A stretch of DNA of 21,930 nucleotides, taken from positions 1-21,930 of the forward strand of contig CAUDCB010000013.1 in NCBI GenBank assembly GCA_958447915.1. The letters are read 5' to 3'. Positions 8,130 to 14,610 of this stretch are shown here, one piece after another. The translations under genes and the position numbers were made by a program. The DNA comes from an uncultured Collinsella sp. Lineage in GTDB: Bacteria; Actinomycetota; Coriobacteriia; Coriobacteriales; Coriobacteriaceae. How positions within the stretch are numbered: position 1 is the stretch's first letter; each line of letters opens with the position of its first letter. The notes under the pieces were generated by a model. That model was not told the origin of the DNA. It saw only the letters and a list, made by a program, of their open reading frames with translations, and did no database searches.

Positions 8130-8245
8130 GGGAGTGGTGCCGGGGCGTCGGGCTGCATCGCAAGGTCATGAGACGAATTTAAGACTGCTGGGAACGTGCT
8201 ACCATTGCCGATAGCCTTAATCTTGTAAGAAGCGGAGGCCAGATT

Positions 8246-8617
8246 ATGGGTTTTGCGGATCAGCAGCTTCAGCTTCAGGTGCCGTATTCTCCTGACGACA
8301 CGTTTAATGCCTTGAAGACAGCTATGGAAAAGCTGCCTAAAGTAAAAGTTGATAGTGCATCGCCCACAACAAGAACAATTGCAGCTGAGATTGGTATGAG
8401 CCTTTGGTCTTGGGGCGAAAATATCAGTATTTCGGTTGTTCCAGTTGAAGGCGGATCTGGCGTTACTGTCAAGTCGTCATCTAAGGTCAGGGCAAACGTA
8501 TTAAACGGGGGCAAAAATGCAAAGAATATTGCCGAGATAGTCGATGCCCTATCGAAGGAGCTCGAGCGGTATCCGCAGGTTTCACAGACTATTGAGACGC
8601 TGGCGGATAGTGGTTGA
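8246..8617 (+). CDS. 123-aa protein of unknown function, likely N-domain of a SHOCT-type protein
   Basis: The start is the ATG at 8246, with GGAGG seven bases upstream. The protein is a single alpha/beta domain: an amphipathic helix (PYSPDDTFNALKTAMEKLP), then beta strands with GMSLWSWGENISISVVPVEGGSGVTVKSSSK, then a helix (NAKNIAEIVDALSKELERYP). The 'GMS-W-WGE' segment is characteristic of a group of small bacterial proteins that often end in a short SHOCT helix pair. Here the frame stops at TGA 8615-8617, and a SHOCT-like sequence follows at once in the +1 frame. It has no membrane span. The local DNA is less GC-rich than its neighbours (many AAA, GAA and GTT codons), suggesting a different history. 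Function is unknown. Confidence 0.8.
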   Translation: MGFADQQLQLQVPYSPDDTFNALKTAMEKLPKVKVDSASPTTRTIAAEIGMSLWSWGENISISVVPVEGGSGVTVKSSSKVRANVLNGGKNAKNIAEIVDALSKELERYPQVSQTIETLADSG

Positions 8618-8714
8618 TGTAGTTGCAAGGCTTGAGAGGCTTGCAGCACTGCGTGAGAGTGGAGTACTTACCGAGGAAGAGTTTGCTGCAGAAAAGGCAA
8701 AAATCCTTTCGTAA
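8610..8714 (+). CDS. 34-aa SHOCT-domain peptide or +1-frame tail of the preceding protein
   Basis: The frame from GTG 8610 to TAA 8712-8714 encodes ...ARLERLAALRESGVLTEEEFAAEKAKILS, a textbook SHOCT (short C-terminal) helix pair with the GxLTEEEF core. It overlaps the stop of the previous gene by eight bases. SHOCT units normally sit at the C-terminus of a larger protein, so three readings are possible: a 1-base indel split an original fusion; a +1 shift at GGT-TGA joins them; or it is separately translated from the overlapping GTG. No good ribosome binding site precedes the GTG. Confidence 0.6.
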   Translation: MVDVVARLERLAALRESGVLTEEEFAAEKAKILS

Positions 8715-8806
8715 TCAGACATGATGGTTGGATTTGCATTCTATTATTGAACTTGTTTATACCAGGCTGAAAACATCGTGTGTAATAAAGGTGCGTAGTA
8801 GTCTCG

Positions 8807-8972
8807 TCTTGATTGGCAGATGTAAATAAACGGTGGAACGGCTGTAAAAGAGCCTTGCCACTGGGTAAAATCAAGATGTGCCGCGGAACCCGCTCCTCAG
8901 CTACTCAAACTTCGGAGACGCGGGCAACGCAGGTGCTAATGTCTAAAGGGCCGGCTGCAACCGGCCCTTTTC
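8807..8972 (+). ncRNA. Candidate structured RNA, forward copy
   Basis: TCTTGATT (8807-8814) can pair with AATCAAGA (8869-8876), enclosing GGCT/AGCC and GGCA/TGCC helices. Then comes the block GGTAAAATC (8864-8872), TGCCGCGGAACCCGC (8879-8893), a variable loop and GCGGGCAACGC (8920-8930), in which CCCGC pairs with GCGGG. A strong terminator ends it. The same blocks in the same order occur on the opposite strand at 9112-9153, which argues for a shared element rather than chance. An open frame crosses it, but it runs through the terminator. No known RNA family is assigned. Confidence 0.4.
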
Positions 8973-8973
8973 A
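8945..8973 (+). terminator. Rho-independent terminator
   Basis: AAAGGGCCGG (8945-8954) pairs perfectly with CCGGCCCTTT (8961-8970) around a six-base loop, followed by T. It is nearly symmetric, so it can also act on the minus strand and would end the 30-aa ORF transcript at 8993. Confidence 0.85.
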
Positions 8974-8992
8974 TGACTCCCCTCGCTATCCG

Positions 8993-9085
8993 TTACTGCT
9001 TATATTCCCGCCAGATCGAGTAGAGGTTCCGGGCAATGCCGGTCACATACATCGAGAGGCGCAGGATTTCAAGAAACAAGTTCAT
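8993..9085 (-). CDS. 30-aa hydrophobic/amphipathic peptide ORF
   Basis: The ATG at 9085 opens a 30-codon frame (MNLFLEILRLSMYVTGIARN...) ending at TAA 8993-8995. The N-terminal 20 residues are hydrophobic and the end is charged (WREYKQ), like small membrane-active peptides. Sequence upstream (GGGGTGAAGCCT) has a weak ribosome binding site. It lies directly behind the reverse copy of the candidate structured RNA and ends just before a bidirectional terminator. No family is recognised; it may be a type I toxin-like peptide, but that is a guess. Confidence 0.4.
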   Translation of the reverse strand: MNLFLEILRLSMYVTGIARNLYSIWREYKQ

Positions 9086-9228
9086 AGGCTTCACCCCAAT
9101 CGGAGATCGGAGCGTTGCCCGCAGGCGGATTCCGCGGCAGTCAAGATTTTACCTCACAGGCCGCGGTGGGAGGCATCTTACCCATCCCATGGTTTGGAGC
9201 AGTGTCTATCTAACGGGCAATCAAGCCT
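9086..9228 (-). ncRNA. Candidate structured RNA leader, reverse copy
   Basis: Read on the minus strand this holds CTTGATTG near 9226, GGTAAAATC (9153-9145), then TGCCGCGGAATCCGC-CT-GCGGGCAACGC (9139-9112). These are the same ordered blocks as in the forward copy at 8807-8930, but with the variable loop reduced to two bases. The compensated difference in loop length outside a conserved CCGC/GCGG stem is typical of structured RNA. It fills the 143 bases between the 73-aa gene and the 30-aa peptide ORF. Confidence 0.4.
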
Positions 9229-9450
9229 CTAGCTCTTTTTGAATTGAGCAAGCATCTGCCCGAAGAAGCTTAGTTCGGATGGCTCATAAATGAGCGAACC
9301 GCCGTCCGCGGTCCTGTAGACCCCGCAGGGGAGGTAACGCCCGTCGGGGAGGACATAGAGGTTGGCTTCTTCCTTTAGTCCTGCTGGAAATAGCGGAATC
9401 CCGTTTTCGTCCACTTGGAACTCGTCTATATTTGCGACCTCTCTTTCCAT
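9229..9450 (-). CDS. 73-aa hypothetical protein
   Basis: The start is the ATG at 9450, preceded by AGGGGGG five to six bases upstream on the minus strand; it ends at 9229. The protein is acidic and soluble-looking (MEREVANIDEFQVDENGIPLFPAG), with a beta-rich middle (LYVLPDGRYLPCGVYRTADGGSLIYEP) and a short C-terminal helix (LSFFGQMLAQFKKS). It lies 35 bases after the ADP-ribosylglycohydrolase, in the same direction, so co-transcription is likely. No family or motif is recognised. Confidence 0.7.
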   Translation of the reverse strand: MEREVANIDEFQVDENGIPLFPAGLKEEANLYVLPDGRYLPCGVYRTADGGSLIYEPSELSFFGQMLAQFKKS

Positions 9451-9485
9451 GATGCCCCCTGGTCAGTTTCTATCGTAAGTGCGCC

Positions 9486-10403
9486 CTAAAACAAACACTG
9501 CTCAATCAGCTCTTTTCCGTGTAGGGTGTCGATCCACTCCTGCGGGATGGCTTTGAGACCGTATGCCGTGCCTGCGAGGGCGCCGGCGACGGCTGCGGTG
9601 GTGTCGGTGTCGTCGCCCAGGTTGACGGCGGCGAGCACGCGGGCTTCGTAGCTGTTGGTGTTGACGAAGCACCAAGTGGCTGCCTTAAGCGTGTCGCGCA
9701 CGAAGCCGCCAGACCTGATTTCCTGCTCGGGCACGTCTTTCAGCTGGAGCACCCATGAGGGAAACGCGCCGTTCATCACGCTCCTCATCAGCGCGACAAA
9801 TATGATGCATGCGTCGGTCGACGTTCTGTGGGCGTGCGTAATCGCGGAGACCTCGCAGATCTCGTCGTCAGTCGCGTCGACAAACGCCAGGGGCGCGATG
9901 CGCATGAGCGAACCGTTGCCGTTGTCGCGCTCGCCGGAGCCTCCTTTGCCGGTGTGCAGGGCGCGGGCGGTCGTGCCGCCGTAATCGAAAACGCCGTCAA
10001 TCGTATACTCGCCACGGGCAATCCAGCCTACGAACTTGTCGCGCATGTCCGCGGTGTCGATATGACCGAGCTCCCTAATCGAGTCGCAGGTAGCAAGCGT
10101 CATAGATGTGTCGTCGCTCCAGGTGCCGGCGGGCTGCCCATGCGTGCCGTAGCCGATCATGTCCGTGCATTCGAACGTGCCGCGGGGCATAAACTCGTAA
10201 GGAACGCCCAGCGCGTCGCCGACGGCAAGCCCATAGATGCAATCGCGTAGCGCTGGTTTCGACGTGTGCCCACGTTTCGTTGTAGGGGGTGCTGGCGAGA
10301 TGAGCCGAAATCCCTCTGAATCGCTCTTGCGTCGTGTGGCCATGTCCTCGGCAGAACGCACTTTAGGTGCGCTTTCGGTGATGGCCTGATTGACACCTGT
10401 CAT
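9486..10403 (-). CDS. ADP-ribosylglycohydrolase (DraG/ARH family)
   Basis: Family members remove ADP-ribose from proteins or hydrolyse related ADP-ribosyl bonds using two Mg/Mn ions. The start is the ATG at 10403, with GAGGAG six bases upstream; the frame extends to 10505 only through a palindrome and without a ribosome binding site. 305 residues. Motifs are GLAVGDALGVPYEF (58-71), the metal-binding GTWSDDTSM (93-101), NGSLMRIAPLAF (163-174) and the second metal site NLGDDTDTTAAVAGALAGTAYG (261-282). All key Asp residues are present, so it should be active. The first ~50 residues are an extra, poorly conserved leader. It lies 139 bases downstream of hicB and 35 bases before the 73-aa gene, on the same strand. 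No ADP-ribosyltransferase is seen nearby, so its substrate is open. Confidence 0.93.
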   Translation of the reverse strand: MTGVNQAITESAPKVRSAEDMATRRKSDSEGFRLISPAPPTTKRGHTSKPALRDCIYGLAVGDALGVPYEFMPRGTFECTDMIGYGTHGQPAGTWSDDTSMTLATCDSIRELGHIDTADMRDKFVGWIARGEYTIDGVFDYGGTTARALHTGKGGSGERDNGNGSLMRIAPLAFVDATDDEICEVSAITHAHRTSTDACIIFVALMRSVMNGAFPSWVLQLKDVPEQEIRSGGFVRDTLKAATWCFVNTNSYEARVLAAVNLGDDTDTTAAVAGALAGTAYGLKAIPQEWIDTLHGKELIEQCLF

Positions 10404-10464
10404 GGAAAACTCCTCTTGCACTTCGGATTGGAAATGCGTGGCAATCGGCGACAATATGTTCAGT

Positions 10465-10495
10465 TCGATTCGCGACGCAGTGCGTCGCGAATCGA
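10465..10495. repeat. 31-bp near-perfect palindrome between hicB and the ADP-ribosylglycohydrolase
   Basis: Arms 10465-10479 (TCGATTCGCGACGCA) and 10481-10495 are exact reverse complements around a single central base. It has no T run, so it is not an obvious terminator. It lies 61 bases before the glycohydrolase start. It could be an operator, an RNA hairpin separating hicB from the next gene, or a recombination site. Confidence 0.6.
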
Positions 10496-10542
10496 GAGAA
10501 CTCAATGGTCAATATGCCAAAATGGTGTGCCTAGACGTCTCT

Positions 10543-10995
10543 TTACACGGCAACAGGCATTTCTTTCGGGCGTCCTGCCTTTGGAGCGTCGGCGAGTCGT
10601 GCCTCGATGGAAGCTTTGGACACCATGCGCTTGGTGCCATCCTTCCATGAATCCAACAGTCCTGCATTTATCAGTTGCGAAACCCGTGCTGAGCTAACAC
10701 CGAGCATGCGCGCGGCATCCGCTGCGGTGACGGCGGGGATGTCGCCGAGCTCGCGGCTGACGGCCACGGCGATAATCTTGCCGCCGTGTTGTGGCTGGTG
10801 TCCAAAGTCCGGCGCGGGAAGTTCAATGCCACCCATAAGGTGATCGTCGACCATGCATGCGAGAAAATCAGCGGCGCTTTCGACAGCGTCGTTTAGGTCG
10901 GAGCCAAACGTTCCACCTCCGCCCAGCGAGCCACATGGCACAGCGTCGACAACGCCGTCCGAATCAAAGAACTCGAATTCCCATACGTAAACCAT
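10543..10995 (-). CDS. hicB: HicB-like antitoxin with C-terminal helix-turn-helix
   Basis: HicB binds and neutralises HicA and usually represses the operon. The start is the ATG at 10995, with AAAGGAGG six bases upstream; 150 residues. The N-terminal part (MVYVWEFEFFDSDGVVDAVPCGSLGGGGTFGSDLNDAVESAADFL) has the beta-beta-G...T.G....A...A pattern of the HicB RNase-H-like fold. The C-terminal part (about 86-137, VTAADAARMLGVSSARVSQLINAGLL...VSKASIEARL) is a MerR/excisionase-type helix-turn-helix. The tail is Pro/Lys-rich. It lies 45 bases after hicA on the same strand, the usual order (toxin first). Confidence 0.82.
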   Translation of the reverse strand: MVYVWEFEFFDSDGVVDAVPCGSLGGGGTFGSDLNDAVESAADFLACMVDDHLMGGIELPAPDFGHQPQHGGKIIAVAVSRELGDIPAVTAADAARMLGVSSARVSQLINAGLLDSWKDGTKRMVSKASIEARLADAPKAGRPKEMPVAV

Positions 10996-11040
10996 GTAAG
11001 ACCTCCTTTAAAAAGTGATGCGAAATGTGATGAGGATGAG

Positions 11041-11211
11041 CTATCGAAGCCCTGCCTGCCTTAGGATTCTTTTGGCAATTTGATCCTCGATCTCTCGGTG
11101 GCGTTTTACGAGCACGAGCTTGTCGCCTTTGACGAACTTCTCGTGATTAGTGCCTCCTTTCGAGATGAAGCCGGCTTCTTCGAGGATACGGATCAATTCG
11201 CGTCTCTGCAT
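11041..11211 (-). CDS. hicA: HicA-like mRNA interferase toxin
   Basis: HicA is a small double-stranded-RNA-binding-fold ribonuclease that cuts mRNA. The start is the ATG at 11211 (MQRRELIRILEEAGF), preceded by AAAGAGG five bases upstream; a TTG at 11226 would place the start over the ribosome binding site. 56 residues, normal for the family. Visible motifs are the N-terminal helix R-E-LIRILEEAGF, then GGTNHEKF, where H23 is the catalytic histidine, then KLVLVKRHREI and the C-terminal helix. The toxin looks intact. It is the first gene of a minus-strand array hicA-hicB-arh-73 aa. Confidence 0.85.
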   Translation of the reverse strand: MQRRELIRILEEAGFISKGGTNHEKFVKGDKLVLVKRHREIEDQIAKRILRQAGLR

Positions 11212-11236
11212 CTCAGCCTCTTTCAATAACCATATA

Positions 11237-11285
11237 TTAGCACTTCCTAAGGGTTTTTTTAGGCTTTAATCTTAGCTATTGCTAA
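11237..11285 (-). promoter_or_regulatory. AT-rich hicAB promoter/operator region
   Basis: This unusually AT-rich stretch upstream of hicA contains two inverted repeats: TTAGC/GCTAA with a four-base spacer (11272-11285) and CCTAA/TTAGG (11247-11264). TAATAT, a possible -10, lies close to the gene (about 11235). The repeats would suit autorepression by the HicB helix-turn-helix. Confidence 0.4.
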
Positions 11286-11410
11286 TCCCTTTTTTGCGGC
11301 CCATCCTTGGATAACGGCTTATATTCGTTGTTGTATTAGTCTATTTGCTCGTGCGGACACGTTTTGGTGCCCTGCGCGTGACCGCAAAAAGGGTTTGTAG
11401 TGACTAAAAT

Positions 11411-11725
11411 GTGGTCATAGAGATAGTTTTATCGAACTCCATGGGGGTGGCGCGCGTGGATGACAACACGTTGTTGTTTCACGATAAGGGTGCCGGCGTT
11501 TTCAAGGGAATAAGCATCTATCCCAATCGTATCGAGGCGGTCGTGAAGAACAACTTCTTCGGCACCCATACCAAAATCGTCTACCTCAAGGACATTACGG
11601 GTGTCAACAGGGTCAAGGGTAAGCGCGTGCTCCTTCGTAATAGGTTACTGACCGACTGTTCCTACAGGCTGAGCAGTCATTCCCAGGCCAAGGAATTTGT
11701 GAACGCGCTGAACATGGTGATGTAG
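11411..11725 (+). CDS. Small PH-like domain protein
   Basis: The frame runs from GTG 11411, with ATG 11441 as an alternative; neither has a clear ribosome binding site, so the start is uncertain. It ends at TAG 11723-11725. The content fits a bacterial PH-like fold: strands TLLFHDKGAGVFKGISIYPNRIEAVVKN and TKIVYLKDITGVNRV...RVLLRNRLL, then a C-terminal helix SQAKEFVNALNMVM. Such domains often accompany SHOCT motifs, as with the gene at 8246. The role is unknown. It is divergent from hicA, with which it shares a 200-base intergenic region. Confidence 0.7.
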   Translation: MVIEIVLSNSMGVARVDDNTLLFHDKGAGVFKGISIYPNRIEAVVKNNFFGTHTKIVYLKDITGVNRVKGKRVLLRNRLLTDCSYRLSSHSQAKEFVNALNMVM

Positions 11726-11798
11726 CCCATGGCGGCGTTCGAGCCAAGGTAAAATCGGGGGCACAGAACGGTGTCCTGCGCCCCTCATTAAATCGATG

Positions 11799-11819
11799 TG
11801 TCCAAAAGGGCCGGCTGGC
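11799..11819 (-). terminator. Weak terminator behind the PI-PLC gene
   Basis: On the minus strand GGCC-AGCC-GGCC is followed by CTTTT immediately after the stop codon at 11820. The stem is short, so this is tentative. Confidence 0.35.
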
Positions 11820-14306
11820 CTAATCGTCAACGTCTCCGTTGTCTTCGCGGTCATTTGCAAGCATTGCCGCGCCAGCGACCGTTGTCGCCATGGCGGCAGC
11901 GGCGAGCCCGGCGGCAATGCCGGAGCCGTCGCCCGTGTCGGCGAGTTTTCCGCCCGAGCCCTTACCCTTGTTGCCCTTACCATTCTTATCAGCGCCGTCT
12001 GCGTTGGAACCCGTGCCGCTGCCGGTGCCGCCTGCACTGCCCGAGGCCGCTACGGTAAAGCTTACGGCTCCATTGCTGGCGAGCATGTAGTTCTTTGCCG
12101 CGTCGCCCAAAAGGCCTTTCGCGCGCACCCAGTACGTCCCTGCGGTAAATGCCTCGCCTTCGGCCATTGCCGTGCCCGGCACACCGTTTGCATCGTGCAT
12201 AAACTCGAGCTGGGCGGTGCAGGCATCGCCTTCGAGCTTGCCGTCGAGCGGCGCCGCGATCTTTGCGCGCACGTCCTCGCCGGCCTTAAGGCCCTCGAGC
12301 CCTTCAAAGTGGGGCGTCAATGCGCGCGGGTCGATATCGATGGGCACGGAACCCTGCAGTTCCGTAACGGTCTCGTTGCCCAGGGCGTCGACATCCACGT
12401 ATTCGATAGCAAACGTGTTGCCCGAAGCTGCCACGTTGAGTACGTTACTGCTGTCGACAAGGCGGAAACGACCCTCGCCAACGGTCTTTCCATCCTGGAG
12501 TGAGGCATCGCTCAACGAGTCGCCGTATGTCATGCGCATACGGGTCGGGAGGTAGTACGAAACGGTCTGCTTGTGCTTCGCATCGTAATTGCGCTGGTAG
12601 ATGCTTCGGGCCAGTGCCGCATCAACAAAGTCGGACGCAATGATGCCAATGTGCTTGAGGCAGTCCTCCTTTGTGCTCTCATTTCCGGCGCTGTTTATAT
12701 ACTGGCTCTTGTATAGATGCTCGTTGACCACTCGTGCTGCGGTAAAAGGATTGCTTCCTTGCTTGTAGTTCGTGCAGCTGGTGTAGTTGATACACCAGCT
12801 GTGCTCCAGGACCTTTACCTTGGCCCCGTCATTGTCCTCGACGTCCACCATGATGCGGGCGAGCTTGGTTGTCTCCTGCAGCGCCATATCGACCCAGCCG
12901 ATTTTGTCGGTTCCTGTGCATTCGTAATGGTCCTGGGCGTATACCTTGGTGCAATAGGGCTCTTCGTCACCCGTTTTCCCCACGGCTTCAAAGCCCCGCT
13001 CGTCTCGAACGAGACACATGGAGGTGCTGTCGGTGTGTGCTGCGATTTTGTCGTCCCATTGGGTGAGGTCGAGGCCCCATGTGTGGCTGCTTACGCTGTT
13101 GCCGGCGAGCCCAAACCGACGCAGCAGGACGATCTTTCCGCGCACCTCGCCCAGCGTGGGGATGCGACTCGATGTGTAGAACAGGTCGGGGTTCTCATCC
13201 AAAACCTTGCCAAAGGCCGTCGTGAGGCTTTCGTTGGTAGCCTCGCCATTGCCCCGCGACACGAGCATGATGAGCGCTTCTGTCGGGTTTTCGCTCAAAA
13301 ACGTATTGAAGTACCCGATGACATCGGAGAGATGCATAAAGTTCCCGTCTTTTTTGAGCAGGTAACAAGCTCCGTGGTCGATGCCGGGGTCGCCGTTCTC
13401 GTCGTTCTTTCCAAGTCGGATATCAAAGTAGCGAATGCCTTCGAGCAACTGCGTGGGGATGTAATCCTGCTGGCATTTTGCTTGGGAGGATTGGGGCTCG
13501 GTGTCATTGTCCACGCTGCAGGTGCCCGAATCGTGCGTGCCCGGGATGCTCAGTTCGTCGAGGAACTTGCTGTTGTCGACGTATTTCATCCAACAGGGCC
13601 CGTCGACGTAGCTGCTGTACGTGATCCAGTCGAGGCTGCTAACCGTGGCATCGTTCTTTTTCATATCGTAACCGATAAGTTCGAGCTCCCACGGAATGCT
13701 CTTACTCTTATGGCAGATCTTATTGTTGTCCTGGTCTTTGCCGTCCGATTCTATTGCCAGGTACTTAATGTCTTTTTTCTCGGTTTCTTTCTCGACCGTG
13801 CGGTCTCGGATGATATAGGTTCCGTTTGACTGGCGTTTAAACGCAAAAGCGCGGCTGGGCTTGTCGTCATACTCGCCACTCCATACGTGGATGACCTTTC
13901 CATCTTTGTCCGAGTCGCCGTCGACCGACCAAATGCTGTAGCCCGTCTTTTTATGCTCTTCGAAATTGAGTAAGGTGCGGATGGCATACCAATTTGTATT
14001 ATCTGCATCGGTCACTACGTGTTCAAGGATGAGTTTGCTGGACGTGCCGTCATTAAACAGGTGGCAGACGTTGCCGCGAACGTTGCCGTCTTGGTTGACG
14101 CTCGCGGTGCGAAAATAGCCCGCGGGGCGAAGGCGAATGACGAACTTGTCGAGGGTGGCCGCCGGTGTGGGCGTGTCTTCTGCAAATGCCGCGCGCACGG
14201 GAAGGCCCAGCGCCGCGGTTTCGGGCAGGCTTGCAAATGGCGACAATGCTGCGAGTCCTAGGCCCAGCGTAAATGCTCGACGACTGATGGCGTGGTGTTC
14301 GGTCAT
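11820..14306 (-). CDS. Secreted wall-anchored phosphatidylinositol-specific phospholipase C-like protein
   Basis: PI-PLC enzymes cleave phosphatidylinositol or GPI anchors at the cell surface. The start is the ATG at 14306, five residues into the longest frame, because GGAGGA lies just upstream; 828 residues. The N-terminus has a twin-arginine signal (ISRRAFTLGLGLAALSPFASLP). Residues about 50-230 are beta-rich with Trp-containing repeats and may be a ricin-type lectin-like domain. The X domain follows: LSIPGTHDSGT (His258), IRYFDIRLG, then DHGACYL (His311), and PTEALIMLVSRGN. The two His match the catalytic pair of bacterial PI-PLC. The C-terminal part is Ig-like, then Gly/Ser/Lys-rich, ending LADTG at 788-792 plus a hydrophobic stretch, a sortase signal. 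Its tail is mostly acidic, not the usual basic one. Substrate is inferred. Confidence 0.9.
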   Translation of the reverse strand: MTEHHAISRRAFTLGLGLAALSPFASLPETAALGLPVRAAFAEDTPTPAATLDKFVIRLRPAGYFRTASVNQDGNVRGNVCHLFNDGTSSKLILEHVVTDADNTNWYAIRTLLNFEEHKKTGYSIWSVDGDSDKDGKVIHVWSGEYDDKPSRAFAFKRQSNGTYIIRDRTVEKETEKKDIKYLAIESDGKDQDNNKICHKSKSIPWELELIGYDMKKNDATVSSLDWITYSSYVDGPCWMKYVDNSKFLDELSIPGTHDSGTCSVDNDTEPQSSQAKCQQDYIPTQLLEGIRYFDIRLGKNDENGDPGIDHGACYLLKKDGNFMHLSDVIGYFNTFLSENPTEALIMLVSRGNGEATNESLTTAFGKVLDENPDLFYTSSRIPTLGEVRGKIVLLRRFGLAGNSVSSHTWGLDLTQWDDKIAAHTDSTSMCLVRDERGFEAVGKTGDEEPYCTKVYAQDHYECTGTDKIGWVDMALQETTKLARIMVDVEDNDGAKVKVLEHSWCINYTSCTNYKQGSNPFTAARVVNEHLYKSQYINSAGNESTKEDCLKHIGIIASDFVDAALARSIYQRNYDAKHKQTVSYYLPTRMRMTYGDSLSDASLQDGKTVGEGRFRLVDSSNVLNVAASGNTFAIEYVDVDALGNETVTELQGSVPIDIDPRALTPHFEGLEGLKAGEDVRAKIAAPLDGKLEGDACTAQLEFMHDANGVPGTAMAEGEAFTAGTYWVRAKGLLGDAAKNYMLASNGAVSFTVAASGSAGGTGSGTGSNADGADKNGKGNKGKGSGGKLADTGDGSGIAAGLAAAAMATTVAGAAMLANDREDNGDVDD

Positions 14307-14363
14307 AACTCCTCCATTCACGGGGTGCGGTTATGCGCTCGTTTTGGTCACTATACTGCCCGG

Positions 14364-14542
14364 ATGTCTAAACGTGTTGGCTTAATTGTCTGCGCGGTGC
14401 TATTAATCGGCGGGCGGACGCGTTGGGGCGCTTGTCTATTTGTGTTGCTACCGCGCTGGGGGTGGTTTTGCCGTCCGGCACCCTCGCGTTCGCCGGCTAT
14501 CGGCATAAGAAAGGGAGGGCCGGCGAGCCGATCCTCCCTTAG
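14364..14542 (+). pseudogene. Possible frameshifted small membrane protein
   Basis: ATG 14364 encodes MSKRVGLIVCAVLLIGG and the hydrophobic reading then continues only in the -1 frame from 14414: ADALGRLSICVATALGVVLPSGTLAFAGYRHKK, ending TAG 14540-14542. One extra G in the GGCGGGCGG run would restore a 59-residue frame with two hydrophobic stretches. TATACT lies seven bases before the ATG, which would suit a leaderless transcript, but no -35 is evident. The end overlaps a terminator-like hairpin (14511-14540). This could be chance. Confidence 0.3.
14507..14540 (-). terminator. Terminator of the downstream lipoprotein gene
   Basis: AAGGGAGG (14511-14518) pairs with CCTCCCTT (14533-14540); on the minus strand the stem is followed by TCTT. 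It lies 71 bases after the lipoprotein stop at 14611. Confidence 0.6.
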
Positions 14543-14610
14543 TACGAAACGCTGGGGCACCGCCGCTTGTTGGCGCTGCGCTCGTGTTTTTCGTTGCGCT
14601 CGCGAGTCGC

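Noticed and set aside
8864..8930. Resemblance to a cobalamin riboswitch (GGTAAAATC...CTGCCGC)
   Set aside because: The B12 box and the order of helices are missing, and no cobalamin or transport gene follows.
8813..9232. 139-codon plus-strand ORF across the candidate RNA region
   Set aside because: It reads through a strong terminator at 8945-8973 and has no ribosome binding site; blocks shared with the opposite strand look RNA-like rather than coding, although a coding origin is not excluded.
11757..11784. GC-rich hairpin after the PH-like gene as terminator
   Set aside because: GGGGC/GCCCC can pair, but no T run follows and the loop is long; left unassigned.
12717..13829. 370-codon plus-strand ORF inside the PI-PLC gene
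   Set aside because: It lies antisense to conserved PI-PLC motifs and shows no recognisable domain.
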